In this document: positions 1 to 5,654 of the stretch, piece after piece | Layout: each line of letters starts with the position of its first letter | Position numbering within the stretch: position 1 is the stretch's first letter | Assembly: GCA_902782955.1 (NCBI GenBank) | Contig: CACZPD010000242.1 | Coordinates: 1 to 6,407 of the forward strand | Source of the DNA: an uncultured Erysipelotrichaceae bacterium | GTDB lineage: Bacteria > Bacillota_I > Bacilli_A > Erysipelotrichales > Erysipelotrichaceae | Direction: 5' to 3' | Length of the DNA stretch: 6,407 nt | Translations under genes and position numbers: made by a program | The notes under the pieces: generated by a model | The model's database searches: none | What the model was told of the DNA's origin: nothing | Seen by the model: the letters and a program-made list of their open reading frames with translations, nothing else

Positions 1-2487
1 AACTGCCTGACGCTGCATGTTCGCACCCATGAGGGCACGTGTACAGTCATCGTTTTCCAGGAAAGGAACACAGGCAGTAGCCACGGAAACGATCTGGCGC
101 GGAGATACGTCCGCGTAGTCGATCATGTCCCTGTCAGCCATGACGGTTTCACCGGCGATCCTGGCAACGACACGATCACCGGCAAGTCTGCCGTTGACGA
201 TCTCGTTTGCCTGCGCGATGACATGGTCATTTTCCTCATCGGCAGCCATGTATTTGATCTCATCCGTTACGACGCCGTTTTCAACCTTACGGTACGGAGT
301 TTCGATAAATCCGTATTCATTGACCTTCGCATATGTGGTCAGATAGGAGATCAGACCGATGTTCGGACCTTCCGGTGTTTCGATCGGACAGATCCTTCCA
401 TAGTGGGAGTTATGAATATCACGGACTTCGAAGCCTGCTCTTTCACGTGTCAGACCGCCGGGTCCGAGCGCGGAAATACGTCTCTTGTTGGACAGCTCAG
501 CCAGCGGGTTCTGCTGGTCCATGAACTGTGAGAGCTGCGATGAGGAGAAGAACTCCTTGATCGCTGCTGTCAGCGGACGGATATTCGTCAGCTGCTTCGG
601 TGTCAGATTGGCGATCTCAGCGATCGACATTCTTTCCTTGACAACTCTTTCCATACGGGAAAGACCGATCCGGAACTGGTTCTGGATCAGCTCGCCTACC
701 GTACGGATACGGCGGTTGCCGAGCATATCGATATCATCCTGTGTGCCGATGCCGGCTGTCATTGTCAGTTCATAGTTGTACAGTGCATACATATCGGACA
801 TCGTGATCGTGTGCTTGTCATTCAGCGGGTCGATACCGATCAGTTTGACGGCATGATCCGCATCCTGCTTGATCAAGATTTCCTGAACACAGGTTCCGAC
901 CAGCCAGATGCTGATCTTTTCCTTGTTCATGACCTTTGCGCTGACCGCTTCCTGACCGGCCGTGCTGACCGGTGTGACCGGATAATCCGGGATATAACGT
1001 GCACAGATGAGTTCGCCGTCTTCATCGGTAACGTCTTTGCCTTCCGCTGTAATACGGCCGACGGTGTACAGTCTGGAGCCGATATTCAGAACAGCATTGA
1101 CGTTTGCGTTGGAAACTTTGACTTCATTGGCAATGATTCCCGCATATACGGTAACCTTGTCAAATTCCTTTGCGATCGCTTCGACATCTTCCGGTGTGAG
1201 GACTGTGCCCATTTCCATGGAGACAGTTTCGCCTTCCAGGTCAACAGCCAGGACTCTTCCGGCCAGTGCATTCGTCCAGGATGTTTCCATGACGGCTGTC
1301 ACCGGGTGGGAGAAAGCATGGTTAAACGGCAGCGCCTTGCACAGGATGCCCTTGTTGATCTCATCCCGCAGCGCATTCCGCTCATCCTTGCCGATCAGTT
1401 TGTTCTTTTTGAAGATCACTTTTCCTTCCGCGCCGACCAGGTCCTTGACCAGTTCATGGCCTTCCATACGGTCAAGAATATTCAGCTTCTTGCGTACTTT
1501 GTAACGGCCGGCCTTGGTCAGGTCGTAACGGCGGTAATCGAAGAACTTGGCATCCATGAGGTTGACAGCGCCTTCGATGGTCGCGATCTCATCTGCACGC
1601 TGGTTTTCATAAACGCTTAACAGGGCATCGTTCGTGAACTTTGTCTTGTCAGCTGCCAGCGTATTCTTGACTTCCTCATAGTTTCCGAAAACGGATGTAT
1701 ACAGCAGCATATAATCATTCTGGAATTCTCTTTCTTCTTCCGGAACGACAACATCACTGTACACATCAAAGCCGGAGGCCTTGAGGAATTTGGTCATATC
1801 TGATGTGTCAAAAGCATCTTCCCCTCTCTGCAGGTTCAGGGACATGCCGATCGCCTTGAAAAGGATCGTACTGAGTATCTTCCTTCTTCTGTCGATCGAA
1901 ACATTCATGATCCTGCCGAGAGCTGTTTTCTTATCATCACTCATGAACTCAAGCCATGTACCGCGGCTCGGAATCAGTTCACAAGTATATGTGTCCTTCC
2001 CTGCTCTCTCATCCGAAATAATATCGAAATAAGCACCGGGAGATCTGACGATTTGCGAAACGATAACACGCTCTGCACCATTGATAATGAAAGTACCTGT
2101 CGGCGTCATCATCGGGAAATCACCGAGGAAAACCTCTTCCCATTTGGTCATGACTTCGCCTGTATCCGGGTCCATTACTTCCAGCTCCATCTTTGCTTTC
2201 AGAGGAGCGCAGTAATTGACTTCACGGTACTTGCAGTCGCTGATGGAATACTTCGGCTCGCCGAATTCATAATCAAGGAATTTCAGACGGATGTTGCCGC
2301 CGTAGTTTTCGATCGGATAAATATCGTTGAAAACTTCCTTGATTCCCTCCGTGAGAAACCACTCAAAAGAAGCAGTCTGGATCTCTACCAGATCCGGCAG
2401 ATCCAGTGTGCTGCTGACCTTCGAATAATCCCTTCGGACAGCCTTGTTTCCGTATTGCACAACGCGGTATGATTCTTTATTTTCCAT
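1..2487 (-). CDS. rpoB: RNA polymerase beta subunit, 5' part (829 codons, cut by window edge)
   Basis: This is the N-terminal part of the beta subunit of DNA-dependent RNA polymerase, which forms one pincer of the enzyme and the rifampicin pocket. The ATG at 2487 follows an AAAGGATG ribosome binding site (2494-2501), and the frame stays open to base 1. Recognisable blocks are the start [33 protein letters not shown] (133-150), [17 protein letters not shown] (585-601), the rifampicin cluster (about 646-680), [18 protein letters not shown] (695-712) and [13 protein letters not shown] at the edge. The catalytic C-terminal third lies outside the window. The rifampicin cluster falls near residue 667, whereas I recall about 482 in Bacillus subtilis. 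The excess comes mainly from extra sequence at about 336-584 and 219-265. The rifampicin contact equivalent to E. coli His526 is Asn667. rpoC is expected to follow outside the window. The identity is certain. Confidence 0.98.
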   Translation of the reverse strand, partial: MENKESYRVVQYGNKAVRRDYSKVSSTLDLPDLVEIQTASFEWFLTEGIKEVFNDIYPIENYGGNIRLKFLDYEFGEPKYSISDCKYREVNYCAPLKAKMELEVMDPDTGEVMTKWEEVFLGDFPMMTPTGTFIINGAERVIVSQIVRSPGAYFDIISDERAGKDTYTCELIPSRGTWLEFMSDDKKTALGRIMNVSIDRRRKILSTILFKAIGMSLNLQRGEDAFDTSDMTKFLKASGFDVYSDVVVPEEEREFQNDYMLLYTSVFGNYEEVKNTLAADKTKFTNDALLSVYENQRADEIATIEGAVNLMDAKFFDYRRYDLTKAGRYKVRKKLNILDRMEGHELVKDLVGAEGKVIFKKNKLIGKDERNALRDEINKGILCKALPFNHAFSHPVTAVMETSWTNALAGRVLAVDLEGETVSMEMGTVLTPEDVEAIAKEFDKVTVYAGIIANEVKVSNANVNAVLNIGSRLYTVGRITAEGKDVTDEDGELICARYIPDYPVTPVSTAGQEAVSAKVMNKEKISIWLVGTCVQEILIKQDADHAVKLIGIDPLNDKHTITMSDMYALYNYELTMTAGIGTQDDIDMLGNRRIRTVGELIQNQFRIGLSRMERVVKERMSIAEIANLTPKQLTNIRPLTAAIKEFFSSSQLSQFMDQQNPLAELSNKRRISALGPGGLTRERAGFEVRDIHNSHYGRICPIETPEGPNIGLISYLTTYAKVNEYGFIETPYRKVENGVVTDEIKYMAADEENDHVIAQANEIVNGRLAGDRVVARIAGETVMADRDMIDYADVSPRQIVSVATACVPFLENDDCTRALMGANMQRQAV

Positions 2488-2493
2488 GTACAC

Positions 2494-2501
2494 CATCCTT
2501 T
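2494..2501 (-). promoter_or_regulatory. Ribosome binding site of rpoB
   Basis: The minus strand reads AAAGGATG here, with six bases between it and the ATG at 2487. The match to the anti-Shine-Dalgarno sequence is moderate and weaker than those before rplK and rplL. It supports the chosen start, as does the N-terminal similarity to other beta subunits. Confidence 0.7.
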
Positions 2502-2572
2502 CGCATGCATCCCGTAAACACCAAAAAGGGCATAAAGCTCCCTACCCAATTCGGATTCTTTTGCAATTTATT

Positions 2573-2601
2573 ATATTATCATGACTTTTTCAATAGGTCA
2601 A
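2573..2601 (-). promoter_or_regulatory. Candidate promoter for rpoB
   Basis: On the minus strand TTGACC (2601-2596) is followed after exactly 17 bases by TAATAT (2578-2573), preceded by TGA as in an extended -10. The -35 box covers the last codons of the methyltransferase gene. The predicted start near 2566 gives a leader of roughly 80 nt before rpoB. The -10 box and spacing are the same as in the rplJ promoter. A perfect TATAAT overlaps at 2575-2570 but lacks a correctly spaced -35. This is an inference from sequence only. Confidence 0.5.
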
Positions 2602-3189
2602 TTTAATACTTTTTAGTATCCAGTATCCCTTGTTCTGTTCCAGGCGCTCACAATTGCCGAAGATCTCCGTCAGTTTCCTGACGGCGCTTTCCGCCCCCTG
2701 CTGTTTCCGGATCACGACGTACAGTACGCCGTCTTTTTCCAGACGCGCGAAGGATTCTTCGAACAGACGGTAGATCACCGCCTTGCCTGCCCGTATGGGC
2801 GGGTTTGTGAGTATGGCGCGGAAGGAGCATTCCAGCTGCGCAAAGCCGTCGGAGACGTATACTTCGCATTCCGCCCGGTTCAGACGGCAGTTCTCTTCTG
2901 TCAGTTCTGCCGCCCGCGGATTGATGTCTGCGCATACGACACGCTCGGCCGGGTATTCCGATTTCATGACGATGCCTACAGCACCATAGCCGCATCCAAG
3001 ATCCAGTATCGGCCCGCGGAGCGATTCGCCTTCCAGCGCCTCCAGCAGGGCCCTTGTACCGTAATCAACACCCTTTTTTGAAAATACACCGTTATCCGTA
3101 ATAAAAGTGTATAAACGGCCCGAAAACCGGAAAGAATGTTCCTTCCGGTTTTTCTCCAGATCACGGTTGTCAGTAAAATAATGTGACAA
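2590..3189 (-). CDS. YbxB/RsmC-like class I methyltransferase (probable 16S rRNA guanine-N2 methyltransferase)
   Basis: This 199-residue protein is the single-domain, RsmC-like methyltransferase usually found between rplL and rpoB in Firmicutes (YbxB in Bacillus subtilis, about 200 residues). It shows the family start SHYFTDN, then SDTGVFSK-like TDNGVFSKKGVDYGTR (31-46). The SAM-binding motif I is ILDLGCGYGAVGI (61-73). The catalytic NPP motif, NPPIRAGK, is at 129-136. The expected reaction is S-adenosylmethionine-dependent N2-methylation of a guanine in small-subunit rRNA. This comes from the family; the exact target base cannot be read from the sequence. The start is TTG at 3189, with GAAAGGAT (3206-3199) nine bases upstream. 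The only nearby ATG (3196) is in another frame and stops after eight codons. It lies downstream of the rplL attenuator with no promoter of its own visible, so it is probably expressed by read-through. Confidence 0.9.
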   Translation of the reverse strand: MSHYFTDNRDLEKNRKEHSFRFSGRLYTFITDNGVFSKKGVDYGTRALLEALEGESLRGPILDLGCGYGAVGIVMKSEYPAERVVCADINPRAAELTEENCRLNRAECEVYVSDGFAQLECSFRAILTNPPIRAGKAVIYRLFEESFARLEKDGVLYVVIRKQQGAESAVRKLTEIFGNCERLEQNKGYWILKSIKLTY

Positions 3190-3198
3190 TAAGCATGG

Positions 3199-3206
3199 AT
3201 CCTTTC
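3199..3206 (-). promoter_or_regulatory. Ribosome binding site supporting a TTG start
   Basis: GAAAGGAT on the minus strand lies nine bases before TTG at 3189 and only two before an out-of-frame ATG at 3196. The spacing therefore favours the TTG codon as the true start of the methyltransferase gene. Confidence 0.65.
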
Positions 3207-3215
3207 TCAGGGACT

Positions 3216-3241
3216 AAAAGCCGAACCGAAGTCCGGCTTTT
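3216..3241 (-). terminator. Intrinsic terminator/attenuator after rplL with UUCG loop
   Basis: An 11-bp stem with one G-U pair (arms 3241-3231 and 3226-3216) closes a C(UUCG)G tetraloop and ends in UUUU. It begins 21 bases after the rplL stop. The short U-tract suggests incomplete termination, so that some transcripts continue into the methyltransferase gene and rpoB. The arms begin and end with A4/T4, so the DNA could also act on plus-strand transcripts. The partial terminator between rplL and rpoB in E. coli is a known functional parallel. Confidence 0.85.
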
Positions 3242-3262
3242 ATTAAGTTACAGTTCGTGCGA

Positions 3263-3637
3263 TTATTTGTATTCGATTGTTGCGCCGGCGTCTGTGAGTT
3301 TCTTCTTGATTTCGTCAGCTTCTTCAACCGGGATGTTTTCCTTGATGTTGCACGGATGGCTGTCAACGAGTTTCTTAGCGTCAACAAGTCCGAGACCTGT
3401 GATTTCACGGACAGCTTTGATAACAGCAACTTTTGTATCACCGATAGATGTTAATACAACAGTAACTGCCTTCGGCTCGCCAGCGCCTTCTTCTTCAGCC
3501 GGAGCTGCTGCAACAGCGACCGGAGCTGCAGCTGTAACGCCGTATTTTTCTTCGATTGCTTTAACGAGTGTGTTGAGTTCAAGAATTGTAGCTTCGTCTA
3601 AGAATGCAAGGATATCTTCCTGTGTAATTTTTGCCAT
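3263..3637 (-). CDS. rplL: 50S ribosomal protein L7/L12
   Basis: L7/L12 is the multicopy stalk protein of the large subunit. Its C-terminal domain recruits and activates the translational GTPases EF-Tu, EF-G, IF2 and RF3. At 124 residues it has the usual length. Residues 1-34 are the helical dimerisation domain that binds L10. Residues 35-55 form the flexible Ala/Glu-rich hinge, and residues 57-124 the globular domain with [20 protein letters not shown] (71-90), which carries the factor-binding helices. The ATG at 3637 has an excellent AGGAGGAG site. The gene starts 21 bases after the rplJ stop, as expected for a co-transcribed pair. Small deviations are a cysteine in HPCNIKEN (94-101), usually a Pro/Lys-rich stretch, and Val in place of the common Phe near residue 58. 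Neither affects the assignment. Confidence 0.98.
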   Translation of the reverse strand: MAKITQEDILAFLDEATILELNTLVKAIEEKYGVTAAAPVAVAAAPAEEEGAGEPKAVTVVLTSIGDTKVAVIKAVREITGLGLVDAKKLVDSHPCNIKENIPVEEADEIKKKLTDAGATIEYK

Positions 3638-3658
3638 GATTTTCTTCTCCTCCTAATT

Positions 3659-4189
3659 TCAGGCCGCTGCCTCTGCAGCTTCTTCAGTTGTTTCTCCGTT
3701 TCCGCCCTTTGCCTCAGCAACTGCATTGACAACACGTGCGAATGAAGAAATAGGTGCGTTCAGGACGCTCAGGAACATGCTCAGCATACCTTCTCTGTTC
3801 GGCAGGAGTGACAGTTCAGTCAGCGTTGCTTCGTCGATGACTTTTCCTTCCACGATACCGCCCTTCAGGATGAGAGCTTTGTGTTTTTTCGCAAATTTCG
3901 CCATGACTCTGGCCGCTGCTGTTTCATCAGTTCCGAATGCAAGTGCGTTCGGGCCAGCCATGATATCTTTCAGATCAGCAAATCCTGCTTCATCAGCGGC
4001 GCGTCTGACCAGTGTGTTCTTGTAGACTTTCATGTCTACGCCTTCAGCACGCAGGGAACGACGCAGCTCGGTGATTTCAGCAACTGATAATCCGCGGTAT
4101 TCTGCGACAACCGTAGAACCGGAATTTGCGAACTTTTCAGAAATCTCTTTGACGATATTCTGCTTTTGCTCTAAAACAGTCTGATTCAT
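3659..4189 (-). CDS. rplJ: 50S ribosomal protein L10
   Basis: L10 anchors the L7/L12 dimers to the 23S rRNA GTPase-associated region next to L11. The 176 residues are close to the usual length of about 165-175. The N-terminal RNA-binding domain contains the family signatures VVAEYRGLSV (27-36) and MKVYKNTLVRRA (53-64), followed by AGPNALAF (78-85). The C-terminal part (about 135-160, MLSMFLSVLNAPISSFARVV) forms the long helix that binds L7/L12 dimers, and an acidic Ala-rich tail ends the protein. The ATG at 4189 follows an AGGAAAGG-type site. The gene has its own promoter and an L10-type leader, so L10 (with L12) very likely represses its own operon. rplL follows 21 bases downstream. Confidence 0.98.
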   Translation of the reverse strand: MNQTVLEQKQNIVKEISEKFANSGSTVVAEYRGLSVAEITELRRSLRAEGVDMKVYKNTLVRRAADEAGFADLKDIMAGPNALAFGTDETAAARVMAKFAKKHKALILKGGIVEGKVIDEATLTELSLLPNREGMLSMFLSVLNAPISSFARVVNAVAEAKGGNGETTEEAAEAAA

Positions 4190-4339
4190 TCTTTACCTTT
4201 CCTTTCTTTGTTATCGCATACACATATATAGAAAGCCCACGCGGACAGCGAGGGCTTTAAAAGAAACAAAATAAAATCTTTCTCTTACCTCGGTAACATA
4301 TTAAGCATCCGCTGTTACTGTCTATGGTATTTGATAACG
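4190..4339 (-). ncRNA. L10 leader RNA (autoregulatory leader of rplJ-rplL)
   Basis: The untranslated leader from the predicted start near 4339 to rplJ resembles Firmicutes L10 leaders. A two-helix element can form: TACC (4329-4326) with GGTA (4289-4286), an asymmetric loop AUAGACA/CGA, then GTAAC (4318-4314) with GTTAC (4297-4293). The AGAC...CGAGG sequence around the loop is typical of the L10-binding site. Downstream lies a terminator (4258-4232). Its 5' arm can instead pair with CGAGG (4292-4288), the segment that also contributes to the binding fold. An outer stem GTTATC (4338-4333) with GATAAC (4215-4210), continued by ATAC/GTAT, may close the whole leader. Known biology is that excess L10 represses this operon. 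The pairing scheme is my reading and has not been folded computationally. Confidence 0.85.
4232..4258 (-). terminator. Leader terminator of the L10 switch
   Basis: AAAGCCC (4258-4252) pairs with GGGCTTT (4238-4232). After one U-U mismatch, CGC pairs with GCG above a five-base loop. The tract after it is only UUUC followed by alternating UA, so termination is probably partial and may depend on L10 binding. The 5' arm overlaps the antiterminator segment CCTCG (4253-4249). Confidence 0.7.
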
Positions 4340-4345
4340 CAATAA

Positions 4346-4374
4346 ATATTAACTTTCCTGTTGATGTTTGTCAA
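4346..4374 (-). promoter_or_regulatory. Promoter of rplJ-rplL
   Basis: A consensus -35 box TTGACA (4374-4369) and a -10 box TAATAT (4351-4346) are separated by an optimal 17 bases. Transcription should start near 4339, at the 5' end of the L10 leader. It lies just after the rplA terminator, so rplJL is an independent unit as well as a possible read-through target. Confidence 0.8.
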
Positions 4375-4395
4375 TCATTTTCTGTGAAAAATACA

Positions 4396-4417
4396 AAAAC
4401 CGGATCTCTCCGGTCTT
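4396..4417 (-). terminator. Intrinsic terminator of rplK-rplA
   Basis: A nine-pair stem, including one G-U, has core arms ACCGGA and TCCGGT, a GAGA (GNRA-type) tetraloop and a run of five U residues. It lies about ten bases after the rplA stop. It separates rplKA from rplJL transcription. Confidence 0.88.
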
Positions 4418-4426
4418 GTAAGGTCA

Positions 4427-5104
4427 TTAGTCGATTGTGACTTTGATGCCAGGGCCCATTGTCGTGGAGACTGTGATGCCCTTGATGTAAGCACCTTTGA
4501 CAGCTGCCGGTCTTACCTTGATCAGCTGTTCCTTGAGAGCCTTGAAGTTCTCAGCCAGCGCTTCATCCGTGAAGGAGCATTTGCCGATCATGACATTGAC
4601 GTTTCCGTCTCTGTCAACACGGTATTCAACTTTACCCTTCTTGATTTCTTCGACTGCCTGCGAAACGTTTGTTGTGACTGTTCCGGTCTTCGGGTTCGGC
4701 ATTAAGCCTCTTGGGCCTAACAGACGGCCGAGCTTACCAAGCTTGCCCATCATATCCGGTGTCGCAACGATCTTGTCAAAGCCTAACCAGCCCTTCTGGA
4801 TCTTTTCGATCATGTCTTCGCCGCCGACGAAGTCAGCGCCTGCCTGGCGTGCTTCTTCTTCCTTCGCACCCTGTGTGATAACGAGAACTGTCTGTTCACG
4901 GCCTGTGCCGTTCGGCAGTACCATAGCACCACGGATGTTCTGATCAGCCTGACGCGGGTCAACGTTCAGTAAGAACGCAGCTTCAACAGAGGAGTTGAAT
5001 TTAGTTGTGCTTGTCTTTTTTGCGAGCGCAACTGCTTCCTTGTAATCATAAGTTCTGGTACGGTCAACTAATTTTGCCGCATCTGTCAGTTTCTTGCCTG
5101 CCAT
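4427..5104 (-). CDS. rplA: 50S ribosomal protein L1
   Basis: L1 forms the mobile stalk that helps deacylated tRNA leave the E site. It is also the classical translational repressor of the rplK-rplA messenger. The 225 residues are a little shorter than the usual 229-235. Domain I is made of the N-terminal (about 1-68) and C-terminal (about 160-225) segments. Domain II lies between and contains the signature [16 protein letters not shown] (129-144). The start [20 protein letters not shown] and the conserved ending [10 protein letters not shown] are typical. The ATG at 5104 is two bases after the rplK stop, and its ribosome binding site GGGAGG sits inside the last rplK codons. That arrangement suggests translational coupling. 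A terminator follows directly. Confidence 0.98.
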   Translation of the reverse strand: MAGKKLTDAAKLVDRTRTYDYKEAVALAKKTSTTKFNSSVEAAFLLNVDPRQADQNIRGAMVLPNGTGREQTVLVITQGAKEEEARQAGADFVGGEDMIEKIQKGWLGFDKIVATPDMMGKLGKLGRLLGPRGLMPNPKTGTVTTNVSQAVEEIKKGKVEYRVDRDGNVNVMIGKCSFTDEALAENFKALKEQLIKVRPAAVKGAYIKGITVSTTMGPGIKVTID

Positions 5105-5106
5105 AA

Positions 5107-5532
5107 TCAGTTAGCCTCCCATCCTTCGATCGTGATGCCCATGTTGCGAGCTGTGCCGGCAACGATCTTCATCGCTGCTTCGACGTCATTCGCGTTCAGG
5201 TCAGGCATCTTGTACTCGGCGATCTCTCTCAGCTGAGCTTCCGTGATCTTTCCTGCTTTTTCAGCTTTCGGATTTCCGGATGCTTTGGAGATGCCTGCAG
5301 CCTTCTTCAGAAGAACAGCTGCCGGAGTTGTCTTGATAATGAAGTCAAAGGACTTGTCTTCATAAGCTGTAATGATTACAGGAACGATGTCGCCTGCACG
5401 GTCTTTCGTCTTGTCGTTGAATTCTGTGCAGAACTTAGGCATGTTGATGCCAGCTGAAGCTAAAGCCGGTCCCGGTTTTGCGCCGCCTGCAGGAAACTGC
5501 AGTTTGCAGACCTTTGCAATTCTTTTTGCCAT
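5107..5532 (-). CDS. rplK: 50S ribosomal protein L11, with shortened N-terminal loop
   Basis: L11 binds the GTPase-associated centre of 23S rRNA beside L10 and takes part in factor-dependent GTP hydrolysis and the stringent response. Its N-terminal domain forms the thiostrepton pocket with helices 43/44. The 141 residues match the normal length. Family blocks are [20 protein letters not shown] (49-68), [12 protein letters not shown] (70-81) and the rRNA-binding end [20 protein letters not shown] (108-127) with ARNMGI. The proline-rich loop that normally reads NPSPPVGPALGQ is KPGPALAS here (19-26), four residues shorter and without the two adjacent prolines. The ATG at 5532 has a perfect AAGGAGG eight bases upstream. 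Longer starts in this frame, up to 5658, would run through the promoter and terminator and are rejected. rplA follows after two bases. Confidence 0.98.
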   Translation of the reverse strand: MAKRIAKVCKLQFPAGGAKPGPALASAGINMPKFCTEFNDKTKDRAGDIVPVIITAYEDKSFDFIIKTTPAAVLLKKAAGISKASGNPKAEKAGKITEAQLREIAEYKMPDLNANDVEAAMKIVAGTARNMGITIEGWEAN

Positions 5533-5540
5533 GTGGTTTT

Positions 5541-5547
5541 CCTCCTT
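5541..5547 (-). promoter_or_regulatory. Ribosome binding site fixing the rplK start
   Basis: A perfect AAGGAGG lies eight bases before the ATG at 5532 and identifies it as the true start over in-frame upstream codons. The site could fall in the loop of a hairpin formed by GTGGTT and AACCAC, so its access may be regulated. Confidence 0.85.
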
Positions 5548-5559
5548 ATTTTTCAACCA

Positions 5560-5602
5560 CATGCAGTGGTAAACGGATGTCTGCTCATCCTCCCACGCAT
5601 GC
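5560..5602 (-). promoter_or_regulatory. Candidate L1-binding site in the rplK leader
   Basis: The leader folds into stacked helices. GCATGC (5602-5597) pairs with GCATG plus a G-U using 5564-5560, with one bulged U. GTGG (5596-5593) pairs with CCAC (5569-5566). An asymmetric loop GA/GUUUA follows, then GGATG (5590-5586) pairs with CATCC (5579-5575) around a six-base loop. Two helices joined by an asymmetric loop is the general plan of L1 messenger sites, and L1 is known to repress rplK-rplA. The topology is seen; the function is inferred. Confidence 0.5.
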
Positions 5603-5608
5603 ATACAC

Positions 5609-5640
5609 AAAAAAGTGTGCGGTAATATGATACCACACAC
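5609..5640 (-). terminator. Intrinsic terminator of the GNAT gene, overlapping the rplK promoter
   Basis: A ten-pair stem with one U-G (arms 5640-5631 and 5624-5615), a six-base loop and six U residues (5614-5609) follow the GNAT stop by about 15 bases. The same DNA contains the rplK spacer and -10 box. Transcripts starting at the rplK promoter begin near 5620, inside the 3' arm, so they cannot form the hairpin and should not terminate. Confidence 0.85.
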
Positions 5641-5654
5641 TATAGACATGTCAA
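5627..5654 (-). promoter_or_regulatory. Promoter of rplK-rplA
   Basis: A consensus TTGACA (5654-5649) and TATCAT (5632-5627) are separated by 16 bases, with TGG just before the -10 box as in an extended -10. The -35 box begins one base after the GNAT stop codon. The predicted start near 5620 gives a leader of about 88 nt. Confidence 0.75.

Noticed and set aside
811..1620. Long open frame on the plus strand (269 codons)
   Set aside because: It lies entirely antisense to rpoB and has no ribosome binding site or recognisable domain. Its Cys/Asp-rich composition is what the complement of the rpoB codons gives.
2523..2542. Possible terminator hairpin in the rpoB leader (GGGAGC...GCCC followed by five U)
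   Set aside because: The stem is only three or four pairs with a bulge, too weak to call an attenuator.
2570..2593. Perfect TATAAT (2575-2570) with TTGAAA (2593-2588) before rpoB
   Set aside because: The spacer is only 12 bases. The overlapping TTGACC-N17-TAATAT is a better promoter candidate.
2648..2995. Alternative minus-strand open frame inside the methyltransferase gene
   Set aside because: It is a shifted frame of the same gene rich in Arg and Gly, without family features. The main frame carries the SAM and NPP motifs.
3183..3656. Plus-strand open frame of 157 codons over rplL
   Set aside because: It is the mirror of the rplL hinge and domains. The minus frame is an unmistakable L7/L12 with a strong ribosome binding site.
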